Shown here in pieces: positions 61,435-64,000 of a stretch of DNA of 64,000 bases; position 1 is the stretch's first letter, and the number at the start of each line of letters is the position of its first letter. A program made the position numbers and the translations under genes. Location: assembly GCA_920105625.2 (NCBI GenBank), contig OV050030.1, positions 110,156,814-110,220,813 of the forward strand, read 5' to 3'. The DNA comes from Clusia tigrina (Eukaryota; Arthropoda; Insecta; Diptera; Clusiidae). The notes under the pieces are model-generated. The model was not told where the DNA came from, did no database searches, and was given only the letters and a program-made list of their open reading frames with translations.

Positions 61435-62469
61435 AAGATCAGTCAGAACTGCTGACTCCTGTAGTGCACCTTTTAAAAGTTCACAAAAGCCCGTTGTCAG
61501 TTTTGCTCCTTTATCCAGCTCCAACAGAAGCCCGCCTGCTCTTGTTTTCCGGATCGATCGCACCTTGGTCTGTGCATCCTCTGGTTTGACATTGCAGCGG
61601 ATGCTTTTCAGGACATGCGCATATTTGAAACCCTCTGCTTATTTGATAAGGACGGCTTCGGACTTTGGTTTTGTCTCCTTTGTCCTATGTCTTCCTTGCA
61701 TTATTGTTCGTGACTTATCGCTGTCGCCCACGGAATTCTTTGCTGTGGAATTTTCCTGTGTTTGACTTCGTGTTGCCACACGTCTACTCCTTGTGACAGT
61801 TTGCCACCCATCGGCCTTACTTTCGCAGAATTTTTTCCCATCTTCTGGTTCTGCTGGGCTAAAAGCTGCTCGTTTGGGTCTAGCCATCGTCGGTGTTGCT
61901 GAGGCGCTAGTCAGGTCCGTGTGCCTCGGTTTCGGTGCCGTAACAGGTTTGTACTCGTTCTCTTTTTCCGTCCAGTTTCGCCGATAGCTTTCCATTACGT
62001 CGAAAAGCTCGTCTAGCTCGGAAACTCCGGTCTTTACGTCCATGCTCACGTTCTTCTGCTTGATCATGGCTTGCTTCATCTTCGTCAAGACTTTCCGACA
62101 TTTCGTGAGAACTTCTTCTTCTGCCGTTCTCATCTTTATGATGAATTCCTGTCTGGGTGAGCTGACGGCACATTTCTTCAATAATAGTGTGGGATTTCCA
62201 GAAGACTCCTGCTGTTGTTGGTTCCCTTCTGCACCCAGAGGCGTTTGGTTCGCGGCAGAGATGGTGCGCGATTTGTTACTCGCTCCATATATCGTTGTGT
62301 TATTCACTTGGGGTTGTTGCTGGTTTGTTACTCCCTCTTCTGGCGATCGCATAATTTTGCTACTTCTTCTAAAGCAGCTTCCCCTTTCTGGATCGCTTGG
62401 AGTTACTTCCTGCTGTATTTGGGATTTAGGTTGTGTTTGTTTCTTTGTTTGTTGCTGAGGTGTATTCAT
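61435..62469 (-). pseudogene. R1 ORF1, 5' part
   Basis: ATG at 62469 (MNTPQQQTKKQTQPKSQIQQ). Gln/Asn/Ser-rich N-terminus, a helical segment (RTAEEEVLTKCRKVLTKMKQ ... SELDELFDVMESYRRNW, coiled-coil-like) and a basic linker (MARPKRAAF, VTRSRRVATRSQ), then KPKSEAVLIK, TAA at 61639, and onward in frame AEGFKYAHVLKSIRCNV, VRSIRKTRAGGLLLELDKGA up to LKPRA at the LOA-C target site. Gag-like ORF1 of R1. One nonsense codon is the only break seen in this half. Confidence 0.8.
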
Positions 62470-63124
62470 TTTATATGGGTCCCCGCTTCAAGCCGCTATC
62501 TCCGTTCATTGTACAGTCGCTTTGAAAATATCCATGTGGTTGTCTATGCAAGCAGGGAGTTCCACCGAGGGTTGGCACAAGTCTTCATGAGAACTTGTAC
62601 TCAGAGCCAGGATAAGCGTTAGTCAGGATTGATGCTCAACTGAGCCCGTACCGCCAACTTAATGGTGACGCAACATCGAACGTACTTGAAGACCCGCCAC
62701 GGTTTTCACGGAACGAAGGCAGCTACAGTATTAGCCCGAAAGCCATTTCCACCCGATATCACTCTGGTGTACTGATGTAACGGAATACTGCAGCTACCAG
62801 CCCAAGGCAGACAGTTCATATATGTTTTCAAATCGTTTTCCTAGGGGCATACCGCGTCAATTTCAATTTACTTGTGTCTCCCACGATGCCATCTGTGAAT
62901 GGATAGGGAGCACTTCTTTAGACGCTGCCTACTCGTCTTGTCACATGCGTTTCTCAGAGTTTGCAGACCCTTTCAGTCGCACTCTCCTCGCTTGCCGCCC
63001 TAGGTCCGGGACTACTTATTGGTTATTCGCAGTTAACCTACTCTGGTAGGCCGTTCAATATCCGCCACCTGTGACCCCCGCAGTAGCCTGAGCTTAGCCC
63101 CGTACCTAAGCTTAGTCCCGTTTC
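62470..63124 (-). other. R1 5' UTR
   Basis: About 655 bp upstream of the R1 ORF1 ATG, clearly richer in G+C than the surrounding jockey DNA, with no conserved ORF. Its outer end is placed at 63124 because jockey-like sequence follows. Should contain the internal promoter; no motif identified. Confidence 0.6.
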
Positions 63125-64000
63125 GACTTAAAATAATATATAATAATATAATAACAAACGTAAAAAAAAACAGACTTCATTGGAAAAACAATAAAACTGA
63201 CCTCCAAGAAAACAAAACGGGCTCAAATATCGTAAATAAAGAGGATATTGAATCGGCGACACAGGCTCTTGGATCAATAATAAATGCAGCTGCTAACAGT
63301 GCCACGCCCGCACAGAACTCAACTAAATCCAATACGACCCGCACTACATCGCACCGTGTAGAATGCCTCGTTAAAGGCAAGAGGAGATTAAGGCGTGAAT
63401 GGCAAAAGTATAGATCGCCAGCACTAAAGCTGAAACTAAAATCAGTCCAAAAAGATGAAAAGCACTCTTCGCGAGGAAAAGGAAAAATCCCTGAAAAAAT
63501 ATTAGGAAGATTTGTCGCCGCTCAAAGTCTCTAATTACTTTCTCTGCAGAACCACAAAAATGGATAAAACAGGGATGGAACTTGGGCAAAAACAGATCAA
63601 GAAAAATGCAACTCATTTATAGCGCACCTCAGGTCAGTCTTTCAACGCAATCCGTCTACCCGCAACAACGCCAGCAGTACCGATTCAATTTGAACCAAAA
63701 TGAGTCAAACGCCCGTGTACAACAAGTTTCGAACCCTAAAAAAGCACCTGGATGTGACTTAATTACCAACAAAATGATCAGTGAATTGTTGCAAATAGCT
63801 CTCATGCATTTTCCATATATTTTTAATTTTTTCCACCTGGGCCACTTTTTCTTTCCACCTGGGCCACTTTTTCTTTGAAATTATAGATGTAGTGCCAAAA
63901 GATAGTATGCTTGCCCCTATGCTCGTTTGCTCGACTTTTGCGGATGACACAGCCATCCTGAGAACTCACCAAACCCACGGATAACTACCCGAGATTTAGA
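63125..64000 (+). mobile_element. Jockey-F, right part (ORF2 linker and RT)
   Basis: Resumes the jockey copy of 48319-49283 beyond R1. About 63175-63540: ORF2 linker (NKEDIESATQALGSIINAAA, RVECLVKGKRRLRREWQKYR, SVQKDEKHSSRGKGK). About 63600-63720: FIAHLRSVFQ-like and ending in shifted frames. 63735-63810: KKAPGCDLITNKMISELLQI (RT entry). A tandem duplication of TTCCACCTGGGCCACTTTTT (about 63833-63876) follows, then, after a large deletion, VVPKDSML and CSTFADDTAILRTHQT (FADD box, about 63927-63980). Runs off the window. Confidence 0.75.

Larger units (their letters stand above)
49284..63124 (-). mobile_element. R1-clade LINE hosting two nested LINEs
   Basis: Minus strand. The oligo(T) at 49287-49298 is its poly(A) tail; the 5' end is near 63124. 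GACTTA at 49278-49283 and 63125-63130 is a possible short target duplication. R1 clade by ORF2 wording (QHGFRPGKSTIGAVEDVIES, LVTLDVRNAFNSARW, C-terminal CCHC-like end). LOA-B (in the 3' UTR) and LOA-C (in ORF1) interrupt it; without them and one copy of each target duplication it is about 5.33 kb, a normal R1 size. Defects: nonsense codons in ORF1, three frameshifts and one TGA in ORF2. Confidence 0.85.

Overview
The window looks like intergenic heterochromatin from a higher dipteran, possibly a tephritid-type fly with a repeat-rich genome. This is inferred from element families (jockey, R1, I/LOA-type LINEs, BEL/Pao, copia, Ty3/gypsy, mariner/Tc1, Transib-like), high A+T and long (AT)n arrays. 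I found no convincing host gene; nearly every coding-like stretch belongs to a transposable element (TE). Species and family labels come from recognising motifs, not from searches.

Layout: 1-3245, decayed jockey LINE (Jockey-A, +). 3319-5053, BEL/Pao 5' end and gag (+). 5299-17707, a Ty3/gypsy element (+) with matching terminal repeats, holding a complete copia element (6937-10049) in gag and an RNase H-bearing LINE (11621-15724) in RT. 17929-20696, a DNA transposon with ~180-bp inverted repeats and a nearly open two-exon transposase of a family I cannot name. 21028-23316, RTE-like LINE between (AT)n tracts. 23694-26733 (+) and ~26900-30850 (-), two convergent jockey elements. 31551-32390, a long (AT)n array with an internally deleted mariner at its edge (32392-33342). 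33361-34505, Tc1-like remnant. 34506-35045, jockey 3' end. 35280-36700, Transib-like (RAG1-core-related) transposase with a fresh 202-bp duplication. 36712-36740, hammerhead-like motif. 37127-37404, LINE C-terminus. 37862-40500, gutted BEL/Pao (-). 41711-47002, BEL/Pao (-) with both LTRs and a 5-bp target duplication.

From 47470 on, a rearranged jockey fragment (-) is followed by a multi-level nest. Jockey-F (+) occupies 48319-49283 and resumes at 63125-64000. It is split by an R1-clade LINE (-, 49284-63124), itself split by two RNase H-bearing LINEs (-): LOA-B (49430-54613, full length, only two nonsense codons seen) in its 3' UTR and LOA-C (58122-61423, 5'-truncated) in its ORF1. Target duplications of 12 and 11 bp mark the two inner insertions. 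Removing them leaves an R1 of about 5.3 kb.

The genes do not form host pathways. They are independent replication modules (gag, endonuclease, RT, RNase H, integrase, transposase), mostly broken by frameshifts, nonsense codons and deletions. Relative ages follow from nesting: LOA-B, LOA-C, LOA-A, copia and BEL-3 are younger than their hosts.
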